Positions 12,901 to 24,465 are shown, numbered from the stretch's first letter. The stretch: 64,000 bases of DNA from Eumeta japonica (GCA_005406025.1 BGZK01000146.1:186001-250000); one strand, 5' to 3'. Numbers and translations are program-made. The notes: a model not told the origin generated them from the letters alone.

Positions 12901-15900
12901 AACTGTGAGTCTGAGCGTCTTATACCGGCCTTGAACTTAAATAAGAGAATATGTTTTTTTAAGAAATAGCTAGCATTGTACTCGACTCGAACTGATAAAC
13001 TTCGGTTTCAAATATGCAAAAAAATGTATAAAATAATGTTTTAATGGTAGTTTAGATGCGCAAAATGTATATTTAATTTATAAATGATATTTCAAGCTAC
13101 TTAATACTCTGTTGAAAATTTCCTAATTACATAAAATATATATATTTTTAATTATGCATACCACTTTTATACTTAGAGGTATAATATAGGTATCCTTAAC
13201 TTATCTAGTTATTTTACCATTATATTTATAGATGTTTTTTCCACCGTTATTAGATAAGTATTCCTTAGGATAACTTTAGATATTACATATATCTATTTAT
13301 CATGTAAATAACATCAATAAGTTATTATTTGTGATATATAGATTTTAATCGTAGTCGATGGAACCCTCTTAACATAATAGTTTTGAATTCAAGATCTTAC
13401 ATAAAATCAATGAATATCTAAATTTTAAAATATAAGTATTCGTTTTTTTAAATTACTGTATTATTAAAAATACGGTTAAAGTGAGGATTGTACTCCCACA
13501 TCCAGGGTTCTGTATGAACTAACGAAACGAATCGAAATGTGTAATTAGATTAAGTTTTAATTAAATAAAAATTTAGTTATTCTTAACGAATTTAAAAAAT
13601 TAACACAATACCGGCACAAATAAATGCGTGCTCGTGTAGGTTGGTGGTTACTTTATTATTGACAGCTAAAATCTCTATATCTAAAAAAAGTTTTAGACAT
13701 ATTTTATTCAAAATGATTCTCGTTAAAGCTTATGACACAGCGCTACTAGCGCAAACGCATGGACGACCAGAGAGTGGAGCCTTAATAAGATGGTCCCATT
13801 GGCACCTTTTTGAATAGGGAACCTTAAAACATATACATCTATGCAGGGCACGAGTCGCTGAGCGAGCCAGCGGTGCGCAGCCGCGCGCTGGTGGCTGTTG
13901 TGTCGCCGCAGCAATACACTCCTGCGCAGCTGCACACAGCTCTGCGCCAGTTGCGAGCACTGCCCCTGCCACCCATCGTTGTCTTTTTACAGGTACAGCT
14001 CAATAAATTGAACAAGGTACAGAGAAAGTCACGTATCGATCTTCATTGGCTCTCAGTAGCAAACTTATGCATTTATTTATTATTTTTATATATTGACATT
14101 ATTTTCATCAAACGTTTATGTAAATTTCTCAATATTGATAATTTTAAAGTGTGAATTTGTGTCTAATGAATGATCCATATCTGTAACATCATCTGAACCA
14201 ATATTCCCACTCGCTGCTGTAACATAAACTTACTTATAACGTTAATAAAATCGTCTTCATGTTGACGCGTTAAGAAAGTCTGTGGTTATTTATTTTTTTC
14301 TAATACTTCTTCTCTACTGTAGTTTAATTTATGACTTCTAGCATAATTTACTCACTTTATACTGTATATATTTGTTTGAACACGTCACTTCATCAAATTT
14401 CATATTTAATCAACTGAATTTAAATGATGAGTCAATTTAATTTTAATTAAAATATTTTAATTAAAATAACGAAAAAACGCGTTCACACACCTACAGTGGA
14501 TTTTGAACCACACTAAAAGCTAGCAGGAAATTCTTTTCCCTTTGAAATAAACACAGTTGTATGATTTTAAAAAATGGCAATGACGACTAGCAAGAAATGT
14601 TTGCTTGCTTGAAGTCTGATCGAATGATCAGAGACTGATCAGCTTGTATACTGAAATGACAATTTTAGATTAATATGAAAAATATGTGCATAATGAGCAA
14701 GTATAACGAAATGGGTTGACATTTTTTTGAATTATTTGCATATCAAAGAGATATCAATCTATTTTAAGTTATGCACTTTAACGTTAAATTCATACATTTA
14801 TAAATAGATTATGACGAAAAACGATCTTAACTTTCTCGTTATCGTAGGACGTGCCAAAGTTGAAGACGGAAGCGCAAGTGAAGGATGTGTGGGGCGAGCG
14901 ACTGGTGGAGGCGGTGCGGCGCGCGCGCCCGCTGGCCTGGCGCTCGCTCGACCAGCCGGCGTTCTGGACGCGGCTGCGCCTGCTGCTGCCGCTGCCGCCG
15001 CACCCGGCGCCGACCACGCTCTCCCAGGCGCAACAAACTCAGGTTCTTATCATATTTTATTATTATTATACATAATAATTATTTTAAGTAATTAATAGTT
15101 CTGATTAATCACTTAAAATAATCACTTCAGGATTTGCTAAGGCTGCTAAGGAAGCTCGCTTTTTTTATTTATTGTGACAGAAGCTTACAGCTATAGAGTC
15201 TTAAAAGATATAATTAACAAATGCAATCACAAGTTCACTTTATAATAAAGTTTATTTTTCGTTTACATAAATTAACTTCTTAATGGCTTAAAATTGTTCT
15301 CAAATAATTTTTAGTCTTCGAGTATATTAAACTATTAGCCATGTGAATTCGATGTCGGCCCAAATCAGTAACTTAATCCCTAATTTCAATAACTCATAAT
15401 TCCAATCTCAATCCTAATTCAGATCTCTTTCCTAATCAATATCAGAATCCCACTCTCGATTGCGAACCCAATTTCAATTCAATTGTAATGTGTCCGAATT
15501 GCAACCTCGAGCCATATTTTGGTTCCAATTTAGATGTTAATTTCGACCCCAATCTCGATCTCGAATCACCTTATGAAAAAATCGGCCCTCATTTTATTTA
15601 CTTTGGATTTCTAAAAAGACTAATGTCTAAATATTATTCCTTGCTTGCGATTTCAATTATCATAGCAGTTCCAAGTCCACCTCGATTCTTAACCCTATAA
15701 GAATTAATTTTACAAAACCTTTCAAATAGTTATGTTTCATCCATGTGCTAACGGACATAAATCTTTTTTCTCATAACACTAGACAATGTTGATTCAAATG
15801 AGCAGAAGCATGTATTTTATTACTAGGATTAAAAAAATATTTTAAATAACTTCACCAATTTGCTGATTGTTTTAAGTTGGTTTATATTGTTTACTCTGAT

Positions 15901-16913
15901 TTTCTTTAAATCATCTCATTGAAACTTGAATAAATTTTTGAATAAAATTAAAATAAAACCATTGGATTCAAAAGGAATTTACCATGGTACGGTTCGAAAA
16001 AAACAGGCTAGAAAATTTATTCAAGGCTGTTTTATTTAAAGTTATAAATTTATAATGTCAACGCTCAAGCATTTACGGATATTCATAAAAATATATATCA
16101 TATATTTTAAAATTAAGAATGTAAATTATATATAGTACGTCTATTTTCTTCCTGACTTAGCGTCGTATTAAAAAACGTCATTCAAACGATGCGCCATGTC
16201 CATATATAATGTGGGCGAGAGACACATGTTATTTTCTATAGCGAAGCACTACAACTGTCTCGCTCTATCCACTCCCAAGATGAAACGCCGTACTTAAGTG
16301 TGCTTTATTAATACGACTCTTACTAACTGATGTTATCAAAATGTATTTGAGTTTCGCGTGCGATGTTTGATTTGGGTCTGTTCGATCTTAATATTTTGTC
16401 ATATTCATTTGCTTGCAGTTTTGATAGACTCCTGTATAGTCCTTATATACTTAAATCCTAATATACTATCCTTGTATCCTGATGCCTCTTGATAGAAATT
16501 TATACAAAGTAGATAACAAAAAAATGTGAATGATTGCATGTATTAGATTCCTTATTATTAGATAAGCTCCATAATTAGAAAAGAATGAAAATATATTTTA
16601 TTAGTCAGTATTGTTTCTATTGTCATAAATCGTTCATTCATGTTTTGTATATAGGTGTATTCCCTGCACGTCTCCTTTGCGATTTGCGTGTGCCAAACAC
16701 GTGTTTACATTTACACAATCTTTATCATCTTGTTTAAGACCATTTCATAGTCTACAATATATAATGAATGATAAATTACTATTGGTTTCTAATGGTATCA
16801 ACATTTCTTAAAGATTAAGGGAACAGATTAATGTGTCATTTAATTTTCAGACCGAAGACAACAAAATGACCGCAAACAAGTCCTGGTCCGGCAGTCGCGA
16901 CGCGCTCGTCTAG
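6756..16913 (+). CDS. Ig-TIR single-pass receptor, IL-1-receptor-like (5' exons missing)
   Basis: Nine exons joined in one frame (416 codons plus stop): 6756-6937, 9299-9394, 10025-10133, 11364-11497, 11903-12088, 12764-12904, 13847-13992, 14848-15042, 16851-16913; all introns are GT-AG. The product has the back half of an Ig domain (DAGRYSC motif), a full second Ig domain (cysteine in RLYCEAF, tryptophan in ELKWRR, DYGSYVC motif), a membrane segment (WRALVLGLAAGGALLASAW), a TIR domain (box 1 YDVVVSW, strand RALVAVVSP, box 3 FWTRLRLLLP) and a 20-residue tail. This order is that of interleukin-1-receptor/SIGIRR proteins, which signal through homotypic TIR contacts at the cell surface. The usual RD..PG loop is replaced by LDTRPDN. 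The signal peptide and first Ig half were not found, so the 5' end is open. Exons are very GC-rich against AT-rich introns. Role in this insect is unknown. Confidence 0.75.
7683..8252 (-). mobile_element. deleted mariner copy inside an Ig-TIR intron
   Basis: About 570 bases match the right-hand half of the mariner copy at 61,641-62,900 almost throughout (shared wording 'gagtttcatcagct', 'ccgacactgcatta', 'aaaactagccagata', 'cacaaccaaagagatttt'). Its right end, read on the minus strand, begins 'tatattagtccggggaaa', like the terminal repeat of the other copy. The part encoding the catalytic half of the transposase is absent. It cannot encode an active enzyme. Confidence 0.75.
8418..8540. mobile_element. 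small MITE-like inverted-repeat element
   Basis: A perfect 19-base inverted repeat (AATCATCCAATTAAATATG at 8418-8436 and its complement at 8522-8540) encloses about 85 bases. The interior also has a shorter inverted pair (GCAGTCGG / CCGACTGC). Size and structure fit a miniature DNA transposon lying in the first recognised Ig-TIR intron. Confidence 0.65.
9299..9394 (+). CDS. Ig-TIR receptor exon: start of second Ig domain
   Basis: Acceptor ttgcag and donor gtgagc. It encodes PDEPKIMFEPSDRWVDENAS and VRLYCEAFM; the cysteine is the B-strand cysteine of the domain. It joins both neighbours in frame. Confidence 0.75.
10025..10133 (+). CDS. Ig-TIR receptor exon: middle of second Ig domain
   Basis: Acceptor gtgtag and donor gtgagc. 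It encodes SKSYLADARNELKWRRLLAN and the loop up to QQEIKTVR. The tryptophan of KWRR is the expected core tryptophan of an Ig C strand. Confidence 0.7.
11364..11497 (+). CDS. Ig-TIR receptor exon: end of second Ig domain
   Basis: Acceptor ttccag and donor gtacgt. It encodes MGAYLIVERMSPADYGSYVC and VAHSNQRDVRAYVTLHYL. DYGSYVC is the second Ig cysteine motif. Confidence 0.8.
11903..12088 (+). CDS. Ig-TIR receptor exon: membrane segment
   Basis: Acceptor gcgcag and donor gtacat. An acidic juxtamembrane stretch (ESGEEEGGEG) is followed by the hydrophobic segment WRALVLGLAAGGALLASAW, then an arginine-rich stretch (ARLTPRLLLAARLAHARLTR), consistent with a type I membrane protein whose basic side is cytoplasmic. 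Confidence 0.7.
12764..12904 (+). CDS. Ig-TIR receptor exon: TIR box 1
   Basis: Acceptor actcag and donor gtgagt. It encodes DKQYDVVVSWTDVDEALVRG and RLRHHYGFRVLEHRLDTRPDN. YDVVVSW is the first beta strand of a TIR domain (family form [FY]DAF[VI]SY). The loop at its end lacks the usual RD..PG. Confidence 0.8.
13847..13992 (+). CDS. Ig-TIR receptor exon: TIR central strands
   Basis: Acceptor atgcag and donor gtacag. It encodes WHESLSEPAVRSRALVAVVS (family form: SRR.I.VLS) and PLPPIVVFLQ, the next core strand. Confidence 0.75.
14848..15042 (+). CDS. Ig-TIR receptor exon: TIR box 3
   Basis: Acceptor tcgtag and donor gttctt. It encodes DVPKLKTEAQVKDVWGERLV onward to SLDQPAFWTRLRLLLPLPPH. FWTRLRLLLP is a clear TIR box 3 of the IL-1-receptor form (FW..LR..LP). 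Confidence 0.8.
16851..16913 (+). CDS. Ig-TIR receptor last coding exon
   Basis: Acceptor ttttcag; encodes TEDNKMTANKSWSGSRDALV, then TAG at 16911-16913. It joins the TIR exon in phase 0. A short polar tail of unknown role; the weakest exon because it has no family motif, but frame and splice site fit. Confidence 0.55.
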   Translation, partial: TEDNKMTANKSWSGSRDALV

Positions 16914-17745
16914 TCGACCTCGATCACTGTACGACATTTTCGAAATATCGAGCCTAATATTATTCTTAGCTATACTCTTAAATGTGGTAGTAAATGTTAA
17001 TTGTTAAATTAGAACGTGGTGTAACCAGTCTTAAGTCATTATACCACTTCGTAGCCCAGTGGGCGACATCACACCGGCAGCTCCACTTCGTTCACCAAAG
17101 GTTGTAATCGATGAAGTCGTCAGCTGCCAGCGTTCGCGCAGCCAAAGGCATTCATAAAAATATTTGGCTGGGCGTACGAACCTTTCTCTAGGTCTGCCAA
17201 ACTGTGTGAAGACTGTGAATAGATTTAGTTTTCTCTAGACCGACAGGCATATAGAAATTGTATTGTCGTAATGTTAGCGTAACCGTATTAATGTCGCGGA
17301 ATACTGTAATTCTCGTGTCTTGCGGACGATCTCAAAAATCTTTTAAAAATTCTCTCCCTGTTTATATAAATCACAACGATTGGGAAGTCTTCGTATCGTT
17401 TTTTTTTTTTGTTACGTTAGAGTTCAAAAATAACGGATGTCGTGGCGGACGTCCATAACTGTGATAAATCACGAGAAAGGGATCTTGCAGTTACATCAAC
17501 AAAAGATTCTATTTTTCTCTATGATTTCGATGTGAGTTTGAAAAAGTACTGATAAGTAATCGTATTTTACTTTCGTTTTACACTAATGTAATAGTTATGT
17601 AATTTTAATTTCTATTAAATTTCTCGGTGAGAACATTCCGCTTAATTTCACTGTCTTTATTTACTTAGAATTTAAGTTAATTTATGTTGGCGCAAGAAAC
17701 TGGAATACTTAAAAAATAAATATTTTTTTTTATTTACCGTTGTTT
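16914..17745 (+). other. 3' untranslated region of the Ig-TIR gene with poly-A signal
   Basis: Follows the stop. AATAAA at 17715-17720 within an A/T-rich context, followed by a T-rich stretch, is a plausible polyadenylation signal. No coding sequence was recognised. Confidence 0.45.
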
Positions 17746-18200
17746 TAATTCACCATGTGCATGATAAATGCGGTAATCAAAAGTAAATCACTACTAACTC
17801 TGAAAATAACGGTCCAGTCAGCAGCCGTATTCAATAAAGTTATTTATTACATCATTTAATAACGATTTAATGTCGTTTTAGTTTTAATGTGGTTTTTCTA
17901 TCGACAAATGTCGATCTATGTATTCAGTAAGCAACTGTCAAAATTGTCTATGGGTTATATGTCCTTTATCCGTGTGATAATTGTCGAGGACATTTTCGCC
18001 GCGTTTTGAAAAAAAAACTGAGTTTTGTTTTACTGAGTTTCATCTATTTTACCAAAACTTCTTTTAAAAAAGTGTTAAGTTAAGCTTATTAGTTTATATA
18101 TTACCTGAAACTGTGATTTAGTGATTGCCTGTTTAATTTAAATATTTACTACACTTATTTGAATGTAAACGAGAAACAATAATTTTACACGATAATGCGA
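17746..18200. other. AT-rich spacer, nothing recognised
   Basis: No exon or repeat motif recognised between the Ig-TIR 3' end and the ATT microsatellite. Confidence 0.3.
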
Positions 18201-18203
18201 TTA

Positions 18204-18230
<27 letters not shown>
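18204..18230. repeat. ATT trinucleotide microsatellite
   Basis: Nine tandem ATT units immediately before the Harbinger-like fragment. Confidence 0.9.
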
Positions 18231-18235
<5 letters not shown>

Positions 18236-18460
18236 CTTATTTGCATATGGATGCTTTTCCGAGAAGGTATGCTGCATTTCTGTGCTTAAAATGCGATGTA
18301 GTAAATCGCAGAAGCTTAAAAATGAATTGTGATTTAGTTTGTATCGTCGAATAAATTCATCATCGATAATATTTAAAGGGTCAGAAGCATCGTGTAAAAG
18401 TCTTCTTTCGAGCCGGTATCTTCGATGTTGTAACCTCTTTAAGCCTCTAACCCACATCAC
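18227..18460 (-). pseudogene. PIF/Harbinger-like nuclease N-terminal fragment
   Basis: The minus-strand frame contains RRLLHDASDPLNIIDDEFIR and YKLNHNSFLSFCDLL. This matches the N-terminal wording of Harbinger (HARBI1-type) nucleases in insects (family form: R..LRD..NPF.I.D..F...YRLSK). Only the N-terminal piece is present and no DDE catalytic region follows, so it is a relic. Terminal repeats were not found. Confidence 0.55.
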
Positions 18461-18679
18461 ATTAACATCTCCATTTCAAAGTAAATGCGTTTGCAAACCT
18501 TCAAAAATAGTTACAAAAACACATTGAAATAGAAAAGCATAGAAAATTACGTTCATTCGTGTCATACAACTCACACAAATGTAAATAAGAATATACGAGA
18601 TATTTTTAAACCATTTAAATCTCTTACAAAAGAACTTATAGTTATCTTTTTTAAATGTAATTTTAAATGACATTGTTAT

Positions 18680-21655
18680 TTCTTAACCGAAGAGAAAGAA
18701 TGAAGACACTCGTTGATGCCAGAAAGAGAACGAATAAGAACACGTGGTGAACATCTTGTACGACGGCAAAGCCAATATCATATACCACGCCTACTACGAA
18801 GCCAATTTAGTTTGGTCATTTTGTTTATGTAGGAATACTTCTATGCTTTTCTATTTCGATACAAAAACAGATATAAACGTACTTTGTCAAATGTCACTGC
18901 CAAGGCACGTTCAGAATTGTACCAAACATATGTCATTTTGGTATATCAAAACAGAAGAAAACGCGTGTTGAAGCCAATTAATGACGGTCTACAACATGCC
19001 TTTTTCTCTAATACACTATACACATAGGTGATTATTAAAACCCTGGTGTTCTGATGCAAATTATTGTAGATCAGTAGGTATGGCACTTGAAAGCTCCCGT
19101 CAATGATCAGTTTCCTGATGCTAAGCGCAATGACTTTTTTTTTATATTGATAGGCGTTGAATTATTTTTAAGACAATAGTTGGTAAATTTTTACCAAGAC
19201 TGTAATAAGATTGTTTTTAGATAACAATGATGTATCAAAGAGAAATAAAACTGCAACATATTGCATTTTAGGGATCTAGTTCATGAATATTTTAAAGAAA
19301 ATCAATTTTAAACAATGCTTAAGAATGAAACGAAACTTGACAATACTTATTATAATAAATAATATTGAATCACAGATAACAAGTTTTATCAACAGAGTAT
19401 TACGATTTTATTTATTATCCATTTTTGTTTATTTGAGTTACATTGCTAACATGCAGACTTAAGACTTATAAAATAGGTACTCAAATATTGTTTATAAATG
19501 CCAAAATTTAGCTTAGATAATAATGTCTGTCGATGCTAAGTTTAATCTGTGAAAATTTGTCATTGTATGATAAAGAAGTACAAAATGGTAGTATGACATA
19601 AACACACGGCTATTTTCCAGAAGGGTAAGCAGAAATCAGTTTTCCACATAGTACGGTCTTTGCATATTTAAAAAGTTTTATGAAATTAATTATCTTCTAC
19701 TGACGATTGTTAACGACGATGCTTTTTTACGTTCTATCTTTACATGTTGCAAACGACAAACTTTCTCCATTTTCTCTGGATAGGTATTTTATAAAATCGT
19801 TGCTAACTCCATAATCTTTCGACTTAAATACGAAAAAATCGCATATTTTTTTTAAATTATCATCTAGTTAATTGACTAAAAACAAAAAAAAAACAGTGGA
19901 GATAGAACCACGAACTTATGAGTACAAAATGTGTAATCTATATACATAAAATAATAAACTGACTAACGGATATTTCAACACACAATTCAAACTACTTGGT
20001 CTAGAGACTTGAAATTTTGCGTGGAGATTTATGTTATAACATAGGAAAGCCCCTATAAGAAAGAAGATGCAGAGTCCTGAATAAAAAATACCGCGATAAA
20101 AGAATGCTATAACAGACCGTTTAACAATCATGCTGTCAGTAATTTTGTAGCACTTTCCGTTACGACATTAAATATGTCAAAAACTCTAAAAAAATGGCAT
20201 TTCTTATATTCGATAAGCAAAATTTAGCTTAGTTACGATAGCATATAACTCTGTAATATATTTTGTATTTTTTAATTTATAGTAGTATCAAAAATCGACA
20301 TATAAACCGACTTAAAGAAATAGATCTAAACCAGGCTGGTCTCGGATTTCTTGCGTTGTCACATTATTTGGTTGCTTTTAACAGTAAAGACTGTTCTTAC
20401 ACCGATAGAGTTGCCTTTTTTTTATCTTTTTTTATTTAATATTTCTTTACTTTTATACAAATCGTAAAACTACACAATGGAAATTATATGATAGATTAAA
20501 CATATTCCCAAAAAAATAATGTTATTAATTTTTTTCAAGTAAATATTTTTCCGATGTTATAAAATTAAATTTCTATATTAACTATAATCTTAGATGATAA
20601 CCACATTATGCTTTGTTATGTGAAAAAATGTCCTGTGATTCTTTTCATTCGTTTAACCGAAAAACCATTATAAAAAAAAACGTAAAACCGAGTGGTTTTA
20701 CGTTTTTGAGTCACCGATGTCTTGTTTTAGAACAGCACGGGCATACCGTAAAAAATATGACTTATTGACTTGCAGTAAAAAAATGATATTTGTTTCTTTG
20801 CACTTAAGAATGAACCTTATGACTTTTCGGTTCAAACGTCAAACGATAATTAATGTTGTTTCTCTTGTATTTCTTTAACACTGCAAAATAATATTATGAT
20901 ATGTAAAAAAGACACAACTATCCTGTACACCTTGAGTCTCTTTATGTCGTTAAAATAGTAAGCAACTGGGCATCTTTCCTTTTCATGCGTCTATTAGGCA
21001 AGCTCTAAAGAAGGATTTGTGGAAATTCAAACCGTAAAGGGATAAAAAAGGTGAAATAATGTATGGAAAATTGAAACCTATATATGTAAAATTTAACGTT
21101 TTAAATACTTATAGGAATAAAAAATGGCATACTTTTTTTTTAATTAACACTACTACCTAAAATAAGGAATGAAATGTAATATGTAAAATTGGTATCACTG
21201 AAGCTATTGTGTAAAACTTTTATTTTATTTAATCATTACCAATAAAAGCGAATGACGCGTCGTTTTTTTTTTAAATAACTAAAGGGGATGAAGTAAGCGT
21301 TAAACTTTTTGTATAGCAAAACGAAAACACTAAAACTATTGACGCCAAAATTTATATTTTAGATCATAGTTTCAAGTTATCGAAAATGAAAAATAATGAC
21401 ATGCATCGTTTTTGGCTAATTATATTTAAAATGGTAAAATAAGGGATGAATTGATGTATGGAAAATAGAAACTGTAAAGGTATTGATGTCAACGTTTTTA
21501 CCTTTGTTAAGCATTTTTAGATATAAAAACTAACTTCTGTACGTTTGTCGCCGCACACCCCGAAAAGTAGTACTTCGATTTACTGGAAATTTCACAACAA
21601 TGTTGTAAACAAGCCTCTTTTCTTTTTATATGTACTAGAATTTAGTACTCGACTT
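18680..21655. other. AT-rich spacer with one short hairpin
   Basis: No gene recognised. The only clear structure is the hairpin at 20676-20707. Several stretches may be old repeats but carry no wording I can assign. Confidence 0.3.
20676..20707. repeat. perfect 14-base hairpin
   Basis: AAAAACGTAAAACC at 20676-20689 and its exact complement at 20694-20707, with a four-base loop (gagt). Function unknown; it may be a remnant of a small palindromic element. Confidence 0.7.
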
Positions 21656-22555
21656 CGTCCGTAGACCGGTAGACCGGGATCGGATGTAACAGGGTACTAT
21701 TGTAACGGCATGCCTATAAATCTGAAAGTGCGGGGGTTAGCGGGAGAGGTGTAAGGAACGAGCGTCGCGACTAACCGTCAAAAGTGTTCATCTGAGTTCA
21801 GTGTCGCTGCGTGCGCGCCATACACGTGTAAACGGGATCATTGCATTTTTGAAACCAAAACTAAGTCTTTTTGATTGCTTTCCTTTGTAAATTAATGCAT
21901 GCTATATACTAAATATGCTTATTACGGCTTTTAAAGTATTGACGTTGATTATCATAGATGAAATAGGAACAAATAAATATTATCTACCTCGTGTAGTTTG
22001 GAGGTTATGACGAAAAATTTTCAAAATGGTGTACCGGATACGGTCTTAACATTTTTATAGGGGACGGATGAAACGATACAAACAACCCCGTTACAATCGT
22101 CCCCGGCTTTAGTTAAACGTTTATTTACTTTTTTTCAGATTTCTCCATAGCGTTTTTAGTAACAATTTAAGCTTAAAAACTCATGTTAATACATCAAATA
22201 ATATTAGGCTTTTGAATTAATTATTTTTTTTTTAATATGTAAATGGAAAGATTCCCTATATATACATTTTCATGAATTTTTTTTTAGTTTTTTTTCTATT
22301 CTACTTTTTATTAATTTTTTTTCTATTCTTATATTCTATCGTATTTTCTTATATATTACTAACTATTTAATTATAGTGACAAGAACGAAACTAAAAATAC
22401 TTTTGTATTAAAGCTTATATAAAAACTTTTCATTTATTACAATTTTTTTTTATTCAAAACCCTAATGGTAAACGCATCTAAATTAAAATTATACATGTCA
22501 ACCTTAAATAAAAAGAATTGTAAATAATTATACCTATATTTTATTTTTTTTAGAT

Positions 22556-24059
22556 GCCGAGAACACTCGTCAAAATGTCTGCAAAAGTTCAAAGTGACAT
22601 ATCACAGTACATGGAAGCACATGACGAATTAATTTTAATTAATTAATTTCGGAGAGCAACCGAAAAATACAATATTATTTACGTGTCACCACTTCAATAT
22701 AAAAGAAAACGCGAGGCTAACAATGATGAAAGCGGTGAGTCTATATGAATGGGCTACGTGGCACATTACAGAGTTTTCACAGATTCTCAAGAAAAAAGAC
22801 TGTCAAAATATCTGATGCGATGTGCCAATATTTATTGTGGCCCAACTCCGAAAGAAGTGAGGAAATTAAGTTATGAGTTATGTTAAATACAATTTAAAAA
22901 GACTAAATACCTGGAATGAAAATGAAATGGCAGGAGACAATGGTTTATAGCATTCATGGGTATAAATCCAGAACTTTCGATAAGAGCTGCTCAAGCTACT
23001 AGCATATCTAGGGCAACAAGCTTCAATAGGATGAACGTGGACGAGTTCTACGATAACCTACAAGTTATGGACAAAAATAATTTTGAGCTACAAATGGCTA
23101 CAAGATATTTATAATGTCGACGAAACGTGTGTTACTACCGTTCGAAGACCTGATAAAATGGTGGCCAGGCGTGGTACGCACCAGGTTGGATCTGTAACTT
23201 CAGAGCGGAACGAGGCACTCTCGTAACAGTGTTTTTTCCCACGTGTTCGGTTCGATACCAGGACCATTTTATAAGGGATGGACTATTGGGTGCAGTGGGA
23301 ATAGCAAATCCTTCGGATGCAAGATGACTATTTTTTGTTATTTTTGAGACATTTTCAAAAACACACGAACTGTTACTGTTCACAAAGTATTACTTGTGCT
23401 AAACAGTTATGCATCTCAAATTCATGTTAATATTTTGCATTTCTGCAAAGAGAACGAAATCGAATTGCTATCTTTTTTACCGCATTGTTCGCATAAGTTA
23501 AAACCCCTTGATTGATCAATATATGGACCCTTTAAAAAAGTTATAAATACCCAGTGTGCCTCTTGAATGCGAAACCACCCTAGTAAAACAATGAGTATTT
23601 ATGATATACCTAGTATTGTGGCTAATGCGATGCCATTAACTCCCACTCTGACCAATATTCAGGCTGGCTTAATCCAAATGAAATAAATCTGATAAGTGAT
23701 ACTAACCCTAATACTGCTGTTGTTGTTGTTAATCTTAGGCCTGAAGACGGTAACTCTACACCGGCAGTCAGTCACTCTATCTTGTATGATGAATTCACTG
23801 TGGTTCTTCCATTAAATACTACAATATGTGAAAATTAAGATATTGCAAATCATGGAACAGTTTCACCAAAACCATCGACAAACGCTTAAGTTTTTTCACC
23901 AGAATCTGTTAAACCTTATCCTAAGGCACCACCTAGATTGACAACAAACAAAGGAAGAAAAAAAAGAAAATCTACTATATACACAGATACACCAGAGAGT
24001 CAAAAAGAAGAGAAACTGAGGAAAAAGAACGAAAAAAGAAGGCGAAAGGAATTAAACTA
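22556..24059 (+). pseudogene. Tigger/pogo (DDE_1, jerky-like) transposase, inactivated
   Basis: In order on the plus strand: an N-terminal MPRTLVKMSAKV; 'LSIRAAQATSISRATSFN' and 'NVDEFYDNLQVMDKNNFE' near 22,970-23,085; the catalytic-core start 'YNVDETCVTTVRRPDKMVAR' near 23,113-23,172; 'GTHQVGSVTS' followed after a frameshift by 'AERGTLVTVFF' near 23,210-23,240; and 'FLPHCSHKLKPLD' near 23,487-23,520, followed by 'YGPFKK'. The lysine-rich tail 'GRKKRKSTIYTDTPESQKEE' lies near 23,950-24,010. These are the classic blocks of DDE_1 transposases (NVDETG, HCSHKLQPLD, GPFK). Several frameshifts and stops make it non-functional. Confidence 0.8.
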
Positions 24060-24109
24060 ATTTAAATAAAAAAAAATTGATTTTGAAATTTAAAAATATA
24101 AACAAAGCT

Positions 24110-24301
24110 ATGACCAAAAAGACAAGAGTATCGTCAGATGACGATGAAGATGAAGGGTATTATTGTTTGGTCTGCATGGAGAGCTATGGCACTAGCAGAC
24201 CGGGAGACGATTGGGTAGCGTTCGGGCTGTTGAATGAAGCCCACGAAGCTTGTGCAGCTGGTGATTATACTTATTTGTGCCATAATTTTGAAGCAGACTG
24301 A
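24110..24301 (+). pseudogene. C-terminal zinc-finger tail of the Tigger-like transposase
   Basis: After an acidic run (SSDDDEDEG), the frame reads YYCLVCMESYGTSRPGDDW, AHEACAAGDYTYLCHNF and EAD. Insect jerky/pogo transposases often end in a PHD-like finger with the pattern C..C...W..C..C..W.HE.C......Y.C..C. Here some ligand cysteines are lost (GLLNE instead of the expected G.CNEW, and NF instead of NC). Confidence 0.65.
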
Positions 24302-24420
24302 AACTTAGGTCAGAACTTATGTTAAACATGTTTTTTTCTTCACAAAGAACCTTTTTTGTTAACTTAGTTTTATTTTAACATTGAAAAACGCCAATCTAAT
24401 TGTTGAAAGTACTTACATGA

Positions 24421-24465
24421 TTTTAATTGATTTGTCACAGAAGGGCTGTGACAAATCAATTAAAA
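24421..24465. repeat. perfect 20-base hairpin near the transposon 3' end
   Basis: TTTTAATTGATTTGTCACAG at 24421-24440 and its exact complement at 24446-24465, with a five-base loop. It lies about 120 bases after the transposase tail. Confidence 0.85.
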
